Notes under the pieces: model-generated
Seen by the model: the letters and a program-made list of their open reading frames with translations, nothing else
Told to the model about the DNA's origin: nothing
Databases searched by the model: none
Program-made: the position numbers and the translations under genes
Assembly: GCF_002077175.1 (NCBI RefSeq)
Contig: NZ_CP014943.1
Coordinates: 1,240,001 to 1,304,000 of the forward strand
Direction of reading: 5' to 3'
DNA length: 64,000 nt
Origin: Colwellia sp. PAMC 21821
GTDB taxonomy: Bacteria > Pseudomonadota > Gammaproteobacteria > Enterobacterales > Alteromonadaceae
Shown: positions 19,925 to 31,845 of the stretch, piece after piece
Layout of the letters: the number at the start of each line of letters is the position of its first letter
Position numbering within the stretch: the first letter of the stretch is position 1

Positions 19925-20635
19925 CTATTGATCAATATTATTAATTTCACTCTGCGTTAACTCTCTACTTTGTCCTTCAAGCAATTGACCGTCGAGTTGT
20001 AAATTGCCGATTGAGCTGCGGTGCAAAGCTAAAACCGGGTTACGAAACCTTCCGAACATACGCTTAATTTGGTGGTAACGTCCTTCAATAAGCTCAACTT
20101 GGGCCTTATAATCAGAAAGCACGGTTAATTTGGCAGGTTTAGTAGTGAGATCCTCAAACGCGAAATACATCCCCTGAGCAAAAGCGGCTATATATTCTTC
20201 GCTTAGTGGATTTTGCAAAGTCACGTTATAACGTTTAGTGACTTTTTTATCTGGCAGAGTTAAACGTTCTGACCAACGGCTATCATTAGTTAATAGCACT
20301 AACCCTGAGGTATTAAGGTCAAGACGGCCCACAATATGTAGCTCATGCTTAAATGAGTAATCAAGTAAATCAAGCACTGTTTGGTGCTTTGTATCGCTCG
20401 TTGCGCTGACTACACCTTTAGGCTTATTCAGCATAATATAATAGGCGGAGTTTTCTTGTATCACCTTTCCATCTAGCGTTATAAGGCTAAATGTATCAAT
20501 AATTTCATCAATATTATGTGCGACAATGCCATCGATAAACACTCTATTTTGCGCCAACATCAGTCGCACATTTTTGCGACTGATTTGACAATATTGAGCC
20601 AAAAATCGATCGAGCCTGGCTTTATTTAGCGCCAT
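19925..20635 (-). CDS. rRNA pseudouridine synthase, RsuA family
   Basis: An enzyme that converts a specific uridine in rRNA to pseudouridine. From ATG 20635 it is 236 residues: an N-terminal S4 RNA-binding domain (ARLDRFLAQYCQISRKNVRLML) and a catalytic domain with the active motif GRLDLNTSGLVLLTND, in which the Asp is the nucleophile. The C-terminal EGRYHQIKRMFGRFRNPVLALHR is typical of RsuA. The longer frame adds 20 hydrophobic residues from inside the intergenic space and is rejected. RsuA modifies 16S rRNA; RluE/RluF homologues act on 23S, and I cannot separate them with certainty. Confidence 0.87.
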   Translation of the reverse strand: MALNKARLDRFLAQYCQISRKNVRLMLAQNRVFIDGIVAHNIDEIIDTFSLITLDGKVIQENSAYYIMLNKPKGVVSATSDTKHQTVLDLLDYSFKHELHIVGRLDLNTSGLVLLTNDSRWSERLTLPDKKVTKRYNVTLQNPLSEEYIAAFAQGMYFAFEDLTTKPAKLTVLSDYKAQVELIEGRYHQIKRMFGRFRNPVLALHRSSIGNLQLDGQLLEGQSRELTQSEINNIDQ

Positions 20636-20663
20636 CGTTAAACGATATAAAACGACATAAAAA

Positions 20664-21557
20664 TTACACCAGATCTTTAATAAGATGTATATCACGTTGT
20701 GGGAACGGAATTTTAATGTTGGCTTTATCTAACGCGAGATAAATCTCTTTATAAGCTTTGTATTTAGCGCTATATAAATTTTCTGTTGGCGTCCACAAAC
20801 GTATGCCGATATTGATAGCACTATCAGCAAAAGCATCGATGCCAATCAATGGGCTTCGAGCGACGCTGACAATATCTAACTTGCCAATCACATCTTCAAG
20901 CATTGCCACCACCTCTAACGGGTTTTCGCTATAATCAATGCCGACACTTAACTCTAATAATGAGTCATGCTTTGAGTTGTGTAACACTTCACCAACGATA
21001 TGTTTATTAGGAATAGTAATTTCAACGTGATCTTCATCCGTTAAAATGGTGTATGCCAATAATACTTCTTTAACCAGCCCCGTAACGCCTTGTACGGTAA
21101 TGGTATCGCCGACGACGAAAGGTCGAATGATAATAATATTAAAACCGGCAGCATAGTTAGATAGTAGTCCTTGTAATGCTAGACCTGCGCCTAATGAAAT
21201 AGCACCAATGGCCGCAATAAAAGGCGTAACACTTATGCCTAATTTACCTAAAGCGATTATCGCGATCATCACGACAATTAACATTTTACTGGCATTAGCC
21301 AAAAAACGACTTAGGGTAACATCAAGCTTATGACGCTCACATAAACGTAGAACTACTTTGGCAATTTTACCCGCAAAAATAAAACCAATAATTAGAATGA
21401 TTAACGCGCCAATTAATTGAAAACTATAATTGGTGAAAAATTCAACAATAATATTGTAAATACGGCCAACTTGGTCGATTTCATTTTTAAGCAGACTTGC
21501 AGGATCTAAGGTCTTTATTACTTGTTCTGTTGTACTTGCGGTGCTAGATTCAGCCAT
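20664..21557 (-). CDS. mscS: Small-conductance mechanosensitive channel, MscS family
   Basis: A 297-residue channel that opens under hypo-osmotic membrane tension. It has three membrane helices; the pore helix carries the Gly/Ala pattern GAGLALQGLLSNYAAG. The cytoplasmic beta domain follows (RPFVVGDTITVQGVTGLVKEVLL) and then the alpha/beta cage (DYSENPLEVVAML). Length and order match E. coli MscS. I start at ATG 21557 (MAESSTAS) because GGA lies about nine bases upstream; the longer frame adds eight residues. It lies 28 bp upstream of the pseudouridine synthase gene on the same strand. Confidence 0.92.
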   Translation of the reverse strand: MAESSTASTTEQVIKTLDPASLLKNEIDQVGRIYNIIVEFFTNYSFQLIGALIILIIGFIFAGKIAKVVLRLCERHKLDVTLSRFLANASKMLIVVMIAIIALGKLGISVTPFIAAIGAISLGAGLALQGLLSNYAAGFNIIIIRPFVVGDTITVQGVTGLVKEVLLAYTILTDEDHVEITIPNKHIVGEVLHNSKHDSLLELSVGIDYSENPLEVVAMLEDVIGKLDIVSVARSPLIGIDAFADSAINIGIRLWTPTENLYSAKYKAYKEIYLALDKANIKIPFPQRDIHLIKDLV

Positions 21558-21998
21558 AAATTCATTCCATATGATGTACATTGTTCAGTTTGACTATATT
21601 ACGTCAATTTACCGGTTAATTTACAATGTTATTAACAATTAATCGGTAAAATTCATCATTCTCCAAGCTTTTGTTAATTTAATGACTTAAGTGTAAACAG
21701 AAACAAACATTCCATGATATTTCACATTAACAAATGTTCGAGATTACACATATTCAAGTTAAAATATTTTTTAGACATACAAAATCACTGGTGAAAATGG
21801 TTCATTAAAAGCAGGGTAAAGTTACTACTTCGTATACCAACCTTCATTGTTACACCAGCGCCACCAGAATCAACATCCAATAAAACCCCTTAATTAACAA
21901 CAACTAAAAATAAAAATAAAATAGTGGTTGATTAGCGTCGAAAATTAAAGCTAGAATCTAGCCACGTTTAAGGACACTTAAAAAACTTAAACGTATTG
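21558..21998. other. Intergenic region upstream of the thi operon
   Basis: About 440 bp between the divergent mscS and thi promoters. Apart from the riboswitch that follows, I see no gene or clear repeat. Confidence 0.5.
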
Positions 21999-22082
21999 AC
22001 TTGTCGGAGTGCCAAAGGGCTGAGATCGCGAAAGCGGGATCCGTAGAACCTGATTAGATTAACATCTGCGAAGGGAACAAGT
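21999..22082 (+). promoter_or_regulatory. TPP riboswitch (THI element)
   Basis: The closing stem acttgt/acaagt frames the conserved aptamer. Conserved strings ctgaga (22019-22024) and acctga (about 22048-22053) with cgcgaaagcggg between them are the diagnostic TPP-binding core. It sits about 105 bp before the thiC ATG, so TPP would switch off the whole thi operon at transcription or translation level. Confidence 0.95.
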
Positions 22083-22181
22083 AGTAGCTTTAAACACCAT
22101 GTTAAATTTTGTTTAAAAAACTACTCCTCGTTACTACCCCCATAAAGCTCCGCCTAACTTTTATTTAATAAAAACAGGTGA

Positions 22182-24146
<1,965 letters not shown>

Positions 24147-24150
24147 CCTT

Positions 24151-25332
24151 ATGCCAACCATCGCTATTATTGGCGCCGGCCTAATGGGCCGTTTGGTAGC
24201 CTTGTCGTTAAATCGACAAGGCTACCAGGTAACGCTATTCGACAAAGACCAGAAAAGTGGCCAGCAAAGTGCTGCTTATGCGGCCGCCGGTTTATTAACA
24301 CCGCTTGGCGAAGCCATGCACAGCCCTGCCAACATTGTTGCAATGGGCTTTGCTGCCTTAGCTTTATGGCCAAAATTGCTTAGCACACTTTCTGGCTATA
24401 ACTTCTTTCAACAATCTGGATCGATCGTCGTTAGCCATGAACAAGATATCGCTGACTATCATAGATTAACGCGATTTTTAGCCAATAATTATCCAAGCCA
24501 CGCTCGACAACAGCTTAATCGAGAAGCATTATCGGCACTTGAGCCAGAGCTAGCTGGTAAATTTTCGCAAGCGTTATACTTGCCCGAAGAGGGGCAAATT
24601 GGTAATCGAAAGTTACTACTCGCTTTACATCAACAATTAGTAGATGAAGGGGTTAAATGGCATAGCGAATCTGAAGTTATTGCCATAGAGTCAGACAGTT
24701 TTAGTACCGGCTGTGATATTCGCTTCCAAACTTGTAACAAGCGTAAAAGTAGCGAATGCCAGTCGTTTGACCTTGCCATTGACTGCCGGGGAGTTGGTGC
24801 AAAAAAATCGCCGAGCACAAACAGTAAACACAATGCTCAACTTGATGATTTACGTGCCGTTCGTGGCGAAATATTTCAACTTTTTACCACTGAAGTTAAC
24901 ATTTCACGACCGATCAGACTCATGCATCCTCGCTATCAAATTTATATCGCGCCAAAAGGTAAAGGCCATTTTGTCGTTGGCGCAACAGAAATTGAAAGTG
25001 ACGATACTGCCCCAATGACCGTTCGCTCAGCCATGGAGTTGCTCAGTGCTGCTTATAGCGTTCACCCGGGTTTTGCTGAAGCTAATATCCGCCAGCATAT
25101 CAGCCAACTTCGTCCAGCATTTAGTGATAATCAACCAAAAATAATTTCACAAAATGCCTTAATTCAAGTCAATGGTTTATACCGCCATGGCTTTCTAATT
25201 GCCCCTGTTGTGCTTGCCCAAGTGCTAGAGCATGTTGACAACATAATGCTCGAACAGAAAAAATCTGTCGATAATTATCAATATGCTAAGTGGCTGCCAG
25301 TAAACCAACCTATGACAAATTTAGCTTATTAA
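24151..25332 (+). CDS. thiO: Glycine oxidase ThiO, FAD-dependent
   Basis: ThiO oxidises glycine to dehydroglycine (iminoacetate), which supplies the C2-N3 of the thiazole ring. It replaces the anaerobic tyrosine lyase ThiH, so this operon is suited to aerobic growth. The N-terminal dinucleotide fold is IAIIGAGLMGRLVALSL; AAGLLTPLGE and the C-terminal YRHGFLIAPVVL belong to the DAO family. The 393 residues are a normal length. It begins four bases after thiC. No thiH is present in the window. Confidence 0.92.
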   Translation: MPTIAIIGAGLMGRLVALSLNRQGYQVTLFDKDQKSGQQSAAYAAAGLLTPLGEAMHSPANIVAMGFAALALWPKLLSTLSGYNFFQQSGSIVVSHEQDIADYHRLTRFLANNYPSHARQQLNREALSALEPELAGKFSQALYLPEEGQIGNRKLLLALHQQLVDEGVKWHSESEVIAIESDSFSTGCDIRFQTCNKRKSSECQSFDLAIDCRGVGAKKSPSTNSKHNAQLDDLRAVRGEIFQLFTTEVNISRPIRLMHPRYQIYIAPKGKGHFVVGATEIESDDTAPMTVRSAMELLSAAYSVHPGFAEANIRQHISQLRPAFSDNQPKIISQNALIQVNGLYRHGFLIAPVVLAQVLEHVDNIMLEQKKSVDNYQYAKWLPVNQPMTNLAY

Positions 25333-25381
25333 AACCACTGCATAAATTGAATAATCATCTAGGCAAGAAAGGAGATAACAA

Positions 25382-25600
25382 ATGAAAATATATATTAATG
25401 GCGACGCGTTTGAACTCCCACACACGTCAGAGCAAAACTGTCTTGATTTAGTACTAGCAAAAGCATTACCGGTAAACCAGCAACAACAAAGTTTTGCTTT
25501 GGCGCTCAACGGTGAATTCATTGGCCGAGAAGACTACCAACATACCGCGGTTAGCGATAACGATAGTATTGATGTGCTTTTCCCAATTGTAGGAGGTTAA
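25382..25600 (+). CDS. thiS: Sulfur carrier protein ThiS
   Basis: A 72-residue ubiquitin-like protein that carries sulfur as a C-terminal thiocarboxylate for thiazole formation. It ends in the required Gly-Gly (FPIVGG). The body has the beta-grasp pattern with ALNGEFIGREDYQH. AAGGAG lies upstream of its ATG. The adenylating enzyme ThiF, which activates this C-terminus, is not encoded in the window and must lie elsewhere or be replaced by a paralogue such as MoeB. Confidence 0.95.
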   Translation: MKIYINGDAFELPHTSEQNCLDLVLAKALPVNQQQQSFALALNGEFIGREDYQHTAVSDNDSIDVLFPIVGG

Positions 25601-25603
25601 CCT

Positions 25604-26407
25604 ATGTCACTAAATATTTATGGTCAAACGCTAAATAGTCGATTATTAATTGGCTCCGCACTTTATCCTTCACCAAAGGTCATGCAGCAAGCCATTATAG
25701 CTAGCGGATCACAAGTGGTGACATTATCACTAAAGCGTCAAAACCCATTGGCACAGTCAGGTGAGAAAATCTGGCGCTACATTCAAGAAACTGTTGCACA
25801 AAACCAAGGTTTTCTCCTACCTAACACCGCTGGCTGTAAAAGCGCTAAAGAAGCTATTACCTTAGCTAAAATGAGCCGAGAATTATTTCAAACAGACTGG
25901 ATAAAGCTTGAAGTAATTGGCGATGATTATAATCTACAACCTGATCCTATAGAGCTTTTAATTGCTACCGAGCAACTGCTTGCTGATGGCTTTAAAGTAT
26001 TACCTTACTGCACAGACGACTTAGTAATTTGCCAGCGATTATTCGCGTTAGGCTGCCAAGTTATCATGCCTTGGGCTTCACCCATTGGCACCGGTAAAGG
26101 CTTAATGAACCGCTATAATTTAGCCACTATTCGCCACCGGTTACCTGAAGCTACGCTAATACTTGATGCTGGCATAGGTAAACCGTCAGATGCCTGTATT
26201 GCCATGGAAATGGGCTTTGACGGTGTGTTGCTTAATAGTGCTATTGCGCTAGCCGATAACCCTGCTCTGATGGCAAAAGCTTTCGCCAACGCAATATCAG
26301 CAGGTGAATCCGCTTATATCGCAGGCACTATGCCTGAACGCCAAACCGCTCATCCCAGCACACCGACACTAGATACGCCTTTTTGGCATCAACCGGAACA
26401 TAGCTAA
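25604..26407 (+). CDS. thiG: Thiazole synthase ThiG
   Basis: ThiG condenses dehydroglycine, deoxyxylulose-5-phosphate and the ThiS thiocarboxylate into the thiazole phosphate. The 267 residues align throughout with the family: [16 protein letters not shown] at the start, the lysines in [10 protein letters not shown] and [10 protein letters not shown], one of which forms the imine with the substrate, then [26 protein letters not shown] and [17 protein letters not shown] overlaps the end of thiS, so translation is coupled. Its stop overlaps the ThiDE start. Confidence 0.96.
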   Translation: MSLNIYGQTLNSRLLIGSALYPSPKVMQQAIIASGSQVVTLSLKRQNPLAQSGEKIWRYIQETVAQNQGFLLPNTAGCKSAKEAITLAKMSRELFQTDWIKLEVIGDDYNLQPDPIELLIATEQLLADGFKVLPYCTDDLVICQRLFALGCQVIMPWASPIGTGKGLMNRYNLATIRHRLPEATLILDAGIGKPSDACIAMEMGFDGVLLNSAIALADNPALMAKAFANAISAGESAYIAGTMPERQTAHPSTPTLDTPFWHQPEHS

Positions 26408-28035
26408 TGAGCATTGAAACTGTATTACTGGGCAATAAAGTGCAAAACAAACCAATAATTTGGACCATTTCAGGCGCAGACTGCTCAGGTGGTGCTGGTA
26501 TTGCTGCCGATATTAAAACTGGCCATAATCTCAATGTAGAAGTGTGCCATTTAATTACCGCCAATACCGTACAAAACTCATCAGCACTTATTGCGGTTAA
26601 TCCAACTGGGGTGGAGATATTAGTCCTGCAGGTACAGGCATTACGCTTCGACAAGCCGCCAACAGTAATAAAAATAGGCTTAATAGCTAATCGTGAGCAG
26701 ATCAACTGGCTAATAGAGATGCTTTCGGACATTAAGGCCCAATTACCTAACTTACTGGTGGTTTATGATCCCGTTGGCCGAGCGAGTGTTGGAGGTTGCT
26801 TGTCATCGTTACCTACTTCCGCACTTGTGCCGCTCATGCCATTGGTGGATGTTATTACACCCAACTTTATAGAAGCTAAGCAGTTATGTACTTTAACGGC
26901 TAACAACTCAGTAGATGATGCCGCGATAATGGCAGAAAATATTCTCCTATTGGGGTGTAAAGCGGTGATTATAAAAGGCGGACATACGGCTACTGAAAAA
27001 ACTAAACAAGACCAAACACATTGCACTGATATATGTTTACAAAGCTTAAGTGCTACTTCAAGCCAGTTATTAATCTTGCAGTCGCCAAAAATCAACACCA
27101 GCTATAGCCATGGCAGCGGTTGCAGCTTTGCCAGCGCATTAGCTAGCTTTTTAGCACATGATTATTTATTGCGTGATGCCTTTACACTCACTAAAGCATT
27201 TATTAACCAAGGCTTATTAACTCAAGGGTTATTAGCAGCTGAAGTAAAAAATGACATATCAGATGATAAATGTGATGTTAAGCGTGATGACAAAAAGGAA
27301 GATAAGCGAAACCGTTATTACGGCGCATTTGAGCAAGGTTTGTGGCCCTCAAAACCAAAAGATTTTCCAATAATTATCAGCTCACTCAATCAACAATTTC
27401 AGTCAAAAAAATGCTTTAAATCCCTTGATTTAGCTGATGGAGAAAAACTCGGCCTCTATCCTGTAATCGACTCGCTTGATTGGCTAGCTCTATTATTACC
27501 AATGAACTTAAATATTATTCAACTGCGCATTAAAAGTAACAATATTTCAGAAGTTGAGCCAATTATAGAAAAAGCGGTAGCAATGGCCCGTGATTATAAT
27601 TGTCGGTTATTTATTAATGATCATTGGCAACTGGCCATTAAATACCGTGCATACGGTGTTCATATTGGCCAAGAAGATCTTAACGACGCTGATTTAAATG
27701 CTATTGCGAAAGCCGGTTTGCGCTTGGGTATCAGCACGCATGGCTGTTACGAGTTTTTATTAGCAAAACAACTGCAACCTTCCTACCTTGCTATTGGCGC
27801 TATTTTCCCAACAAAAACCAAAAACATGACAGGGCAAATCCAAGGCCTAGCAAACTTAACCCAGATATTAGCGCTAGCCGATACTACCCCTGTAGTGGCT
27901 ATTGGTGGCATTAACCAACAACGACTAGACCAGGTATGGAGTACAGGTGTGAGCGCGGTTGCAGTTGTTACGGCAATAACCGAAGCTCAGCAACCTTTTA
28001 ATGCGACTAAAGCTATGCAAGCACGACTATGTTAA
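26407..28035 (+). CDS. thiDE: Fused HMP-P kinase / thiamine phosphate synthase, ThiDE
   Basis: One 542-residue protein carries out the last two steps. The N-terminal ThiD part (about 1-280) has SGADCSGGAGIAADIKT, DPVGRASVGG and NTSYSHGSGCSFASAL and phosphorylates HMP-P to HMP-PP. The ThiE part (about 368-542) has LFINDHWQLAIKYRAYGVHIGQED, GISTHG and TTPVVAIGGINQQ and joins HMP-PP to thiazole phosphate. Between them is a charged linker rich in Lys/Asp (DDKCDVKRDDKKEDKR). The two coupled activities in one chain are seen in related marine genera. Start ATG overlaps the thiG stop. Confidence 0.94.
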   Translation: MSIETVLLGNKVQNKPIIWTISGADCSGGAGIAADIKTGHNLNVEVCHLITANTVQNSSALIAVNPTGVEILVLQVQALRFDKPPTVIKIGLIANREQINWLIEMLSDIKAQLPNLLVVYDPVGRASVGGCLSSLPTSALVPLMPLVDVITPNFIEAKQLCTLTANNSVDDAAIMAENILLLGCKAVIIKGGHTATEKTKQDQTHCTDICLQSLSATSSQLLILQSPKINTSYSHGSGCSFASALASFLAHDYLLRDAFTLTKAFINQGLLTQGLLAAEVKNDISDDKCDVKRDDKKEDKRNRYYGAFEQGLWPSKPKDFPIIISSLNQQFQSKKCFKSLDLADGEKLGLYPVIDSLDWLALLLPMNLNIIQLRIKSNNISEVEPIIEKAVAMARDYNCRLFINDHWQLAIKYRAYGVHIGQEDLNDADLNAIAKAGLRLGISTHGCYEFLLAKQLQPSYLAIGAIFPTKTKNMTGQIQGLANLTQILALADTTPVVAIGGINQQRLDQVWSTGVSAVAVVTAITEAQQPFNATKAMQARLC

Positions 28036-28051
28036 ACGAGAGTATTTATCT

Positions 28052-28684
28052 TTATCTGGTCATTGAAATAATTTCAGGATGGTGAATAAACTCATCCAAT
28101 TCGTCTTGGGCATTTGGAAATTGTGCGCGGTGCTGTTGTAAAATAGCAATCGCATTGCTCATTGCTAATCGTGACTCAGCAGAGACTGCAATGGTTTCAT
28201 GTTCAGGGCTAGCAGTAATATGAGCCAGTTGCTCGCGAATATAATTCATCTCTATTTTATCGCCTGGGCAAGATTTACTGGTGCGATATCGAGAAGATAT
28301 AATATTTTGTTTAACTAAGTCATTCAATTCTCGATGGCCAATCACTTTATCTGCTGGTATCGAAAATTCAGTCATCAACCGCCGTATTAAGCTGTATAAA
28401 CTTTCATACTGCGCGGGTGTAAAGTCAAACTTATCGCCATGGCCAATACAGCAAATACCTAAAGAACGACTATTTAGACCTAAAGTATGAGCGCCGGCTT
28501 TGTTAGTTGGCCTACCATTTTCAATACTGCCATCGGCTTTTTGGCTGTGTTTATCATTTAAAATGACAAAGTGATATCCTATGCCTGACCAGTTGCGGGC
28601 TTTATGCCACTGGTCAATCATATCTCGATCACAATCTCTCCCGGTGAAGGCAGCAGTATGAAGCACAATATATTCTGGAAACAT
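28052..28684 (-). CDS. N-acetylmuramoyl-L-alanine amidase, PGRP/T7-lysozyme fold
   Basis: This 210-residue amidase cuts the peptide from peptidoglycan sugars or trims released muropeptides. Zinc ligands are the histidine in LHTAAF, the histidine in VIGHREL and the cysteine in SCPGD, in the order of AmiD and T7 lysozyme. YHFVI and GICCIGH are also conserved. There is no signal peptide, so it may act in the cytoplasm or leave through a holin-like route. ATG 28684 is chosen because AAGGGA lies seven bases away. It converges with thiDE with only 16 bp between stops. Confidence 0.87.
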   Translation of the reverse strand: MFPEYIVLHTAAFTGRDCDRDMIDQWHKARNWSGIGYHFVILNDKHSQKADGSIENGRPTNKAGAHTLGLNSRSLGICCIGHGDKFDFTPAQYESLYSLIRRLMTEFSIPADKVIGHRELNDLVKQNIISSRYRTSKSCPGDKIEMNYIREQLAHITASPEHETIAVSAESRLAMSNAIAILQQHRAQFPNAQDELDEFIHHPEIISMTR

Positions 28685-29418
28685 AGTCAATTCCCTTAAT
28701 TTAGTTACTGATATTTATGCGCTAATCTCAAAAACCCAAAGCCATTTATACTTATTCACTTATGAGTTTTAATAACACCATCGTCAATATTAATAATGAT
28801 AATTAAAATGATCGGTAAAAAGCTCTATTATCCCAGCTTGAGTGACATAATTAACATAAGTATGTAATGCGTTATCTTCCCAATGAAACGGCTAATAATG
28901 CAGTTGATTAATCGCTTTAATTACTTATGTTTACTTTTGACTTTTTTTCACTCGTTTGGATTACTCAAGCATTATTTGCTATCCCCCCCTAAATAATAGT
29001 GCATTTTTCATACAAAACAATTTAATAACAAAACTGTGCGTCGAAGCGGTTTGAGTGAATGTTGTTATCAATACTCTGCTAATTGCATACTCATGAGTAT
29101 GTTTTATGTTTTATGTTTTATGTTTTATGTTTTATGTTTTATGTTTTATGTTTTGAACATGCTAGTTTTACACTAGCTTTTTCGTTAGCCAGAGCCTTAA
29201 CGGTTTACGTATGTTTTTAATTTAAAAATCTAGCTAACACTTCTCCTGAGCAAGCTTAAAATATGCTTACGGTTGCTTAGCTAAAACTAAACCCTTGTTA
29301 TTTAATTGCTATATTATTCTGAATGTACTTTGTTGTTTCACGTTCAAGGTGTTTTAGTGGTGTATTTTCGTCGTTAAAGCCTCTATGATTTATAGCGAAT
29401 CAACGTAGGTGCATCGTA
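28685..29418. other. 734-bp intergenic region with a heptamer array
   Basis: Separates the divergent amidase and kinase genes. It holds the GTTTTAT array described next and a run of seven C at 28,983-28,989. I see no gene. Confidence 0.6.
29101..29154. repeat. Seven-base tandem repeat (GTTTTAT)7
   Basis: Seven exact copies of gttttat run from 29101 to 29149, then a partial copy gtttt. The array is about 265 bp before the histidine kinase start, so length change by slippage could alter spacing in the kinase promoter region. Confidence 0.95.
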
Positions 29419-31845
29419 ATGACAGAGTTATCTTTCAATAAGCCCGCCATGATTATTGCAGCCATATATACTTTTTTATTAGGCGCAATCGTTTTAACAG
29501 GTTGGTACATTAGTAACAGCGACTTAATTCAAGTGCTGCCACAATTTACACCTATGCAATATAACACTGCTCTGGGATTTTTATTGAGTGGAATCGGCCT
29601 ATTCGCCATAGTGAAATGTTTAAAACGCCTAAGCTTAGCTTGTGGAATACTCGTTACTTTCATTGGGTTTCTAACCCTGTTGCAGTATGTTTTTGTGATT
29701 AATCTAGCAATTGATCAACTGTTAATGGACGCATATATTACAGTAAACACCTCTCACCCCGGCCGTATGGCAATAAATACCGCGTTGTGTTTTATTTTTA
29801 CCGGCATCACATTATTATTATTATTTTCTTCTACAAATAAAAATCCAAAAAACTACGCATTAATTGAAATACTGAGTCTGTTTATTTTAGCTTTATCAGC
29901 AATAGCGCTCACCGGATATATTATTGGCGAAGAAAATGGCTATGTTTGGGAAACACTCACACGTATGGCACTGCATACCGCAAGTGGCTTTATAGTTTTG
30001 GGTTTTGGTTTCTTAATCGCTATTTGGCGCCACAGAACTAGAGTAATAGCATTGGTACCTCTTTGTGTTCCAGCCCTCTTATGCTTTATCGTTTTACTTA
30101 TTGATATGTTTCACGCGCCAAACATTGCCGTGGGAGTCGCTTATGTACCATTAGTTTTGTTCGGTCTATTATTTTACCGAAAAGAAATAACATTTGTTTT
30201 AGCTGGGCTCGCGACTGTACTGATTATTTTCGGTTACTTAGCTTCGCCAGAAATAGATGTCGACAACCAATATGTGATTATAAATCGTATACTTGCCATC
30301 GTTGCCGTTTGGGTTTTGTCAGTTGTGGTATACCTTCAAAAAATCACCCAAGAAAAATTACGTAAAAGTGAAGAAGCGTTAACTTTAGGTTGGCGCGGCG
30401 CCGGTGACGGTATGTGGGATTGGGACGTTGCTAGCAATACCATGTTTTTTTCTGAGCGCGTGAAAGAATTGCTAGGTTTAGAGTCAGAGAAAATGCGTAA
30501 CCATTTTGACGAGTGGATTGAACATATACATGAAGAAGACAAAGATAGAACGCTCGCCGCTCTAGACGCACATATTAAAAACAACAGCCCTTATGATGTA
30601 GAGTTTCGTCTGAAAACAAGTTCGGGACAGTGGCGTTGGTTTCAATCCAGAGGACAAGCCTTATTAGATGAGGACAATAAACCTGTCCGTATGGCTGGCA
30701 GTTTAAGTGATATTACGGTGCGTAAAGAAACTGAATTGCAGTTAAGGCTATTTAAATTAACCATTGAAAACTTAACAGACGTTGTGGTGATCACCGAAGC
30801 CGATCCTGATAACCCGATTATTATATTTGCTAACACGGCTTCAAATAACGTATTAGGTTATAAACCTGAAGAATTAATCGGACAAACTCCACGGTTATTA
30901 CAAGGCGAAAAAACTGACAAAGTGCAATTAGCCGCACTTAAAAAAGCGTTAAAAAATAATCAGCCGTTTTCTACTGAACTCATTAATTATGCAAAAGACG
31001 GTAGCGAATATTGGATCGATATCAATATTGTTCCGGTAAAAGATCAACAAGGAAACACCAGTCACTTCGCCGCTATTGAGCGTGACATTACCGATAACAA
31101 AGCAGCAAACTTTGAGCGTGAACGTTTAATTAAAGCGCTGGAAAAAAGTAATAGCGAACTAGATGAATTCGCTTATGTTGCCTCGCATGATTTAAAGGCT
31201 CCACTGCGAGTTATCGAAAATATTTCTCACTGGCTCGAAGAAGACTTAGGCGATCGTCTCGATGATGAAAGTCGAGAAAACTTGTTACTGTTGCGAAGCC
31301 GTATCCAGAGAATGGAAAGGTTACTAGAAGACCTTCTCGAGTATTCACGTATTGGTCGTAAACTAGATGAAAATTACGAAGAAACGCTCACTGGAGATAC
31401 CTTAATAAAAGATATCACTTTATTAATTGCCATGCCCGAGGGTTTTACCATTAATGCCAGTGCAGAGTTTTTACAACTTAAGGTGAATAAAATGCCACTG
31501 CAGCTTATTTTACTTAATCTAATCAGTAACGCGATAAAGCACCGAGATAAAGACATTGGGTTAATTGAAGTAGATGTTAAAGAGCAAGAAAACCAATACC
31601 AGTTTACTGTAAAAGATGACGGCCCAGGCATCGCGCCAATATATCATCAAAAAATATTTAAAATGCTTCAAACCCTCAAGCCTCGTGACCGTGTCGAAGG
31701 TAGTGGAATGGGATTAGCCATTGTACGAAAACATATTGAATTATTCGGTGGTACTATCGAAGTAGCATCAGAAGAAGGCGAAGGCTGCGCTTTTATTTTC
31801 ACGTGGCCTAAACAGCAAAAAAACTCAATTAAAGACACTTTATAA
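29419..31845 (+). CDS. Membrane-bound PAS histidine kinase
   Basis: This 808-residue sensor has an N-terminal membrane domain of about eight or nine helices (residues 10-310). Two PAS domains follow: one near 320-440 (WDWDVASNTMFFSERVKELLG, PAC WRWFQSRG) and one near 445-560 (GYKPEELIGQTPRLLQG, WIDINIVPVKD). The HisKA motif is ASHDLKAPLRVIENISHWLEE, the type seen in phytochrome-class kinases. The HATPase has NLISNAIKHRD, DDGPGI and GSGMGLAIVRKH. There is no GAF/PHY chromophore domain, so it is not a phytochrome. Its stop overlaps the ATG of the receiver gene. Confidence 0.9.
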   Translation: MTELSFNKPAMIIAAIYTFLLGAIVLTGWYISNSDLIQVLPQFTPMQYNTALGFLLSGIGLFAIVKCLKRLSLACGILVTFIGFLTLLQYVFVINLAIDQLLMDAYITVNTSHPGRMAINTALCFIFTGITLLLLFSSTNKNPKNYALIEILSLFILALSAIALTGYIIGEENGYVWETLTRMALHTASGFIVLGFGFLIAIWRHRTRVIALVPLCVPALLCFIVLLIDMFHAPNIAVGVAYVPLVLFGLLFYRKEITFVLAGLATVLIIFGYLASPEIDVDNQYVIINRILAIVAVWVLSVVVYLQKITQEKLRKSEEALTLGWRGAGDGMWDWDVASNTMFFSERVKELLGLESEKMRNHFDEWIEHIHEEDKDRTLAALDAHIKNNSPYDVEFRLKTSSGQWRWFQSRGQALLDEDNKPVRMAGSLSDITVRKETELQLRLFKLTIENLTDVVVITEADPDNPIIIFANTASNNVLGYKPEELIGQTPRLLQGEKTDKVQLAALKKALKNNQPFSTELINYAKDGSEYWIDINIVPVKDQQGNTSHFAAIERDITDNKAANFERERLIKALEKSNSELDEFAYVASHDLKAPLRVIENISHWLEEDLGDRLDDESRENLLLLRSRIQRMERLLEDLLEYSRIGRKLDENYEETLTGDTLIKDITLLIAMPEGFTINASAEFLQLKVNKMPLQLILLNLISNAIKHRDKDIGLIEVDVKEQENQYQFTVKDDGPGIAPIYHQKIFKMLQTLKPRDRVEGSGMGLAIVRKHIELFGGTIEVASEEGEGCAFIFTWPKQQKNSIKDTL

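Noticed and set aside
29101..29154. CRISPR array
   Set aside because: The units are seven bases, contiguous and without spacers; no cas genes are present.
29419..31845. Bacteriophytochrome
   Set aside because: There are no GAF or PHY domains and no bilin-binding cysteine; the sensor half is membrane-bound.
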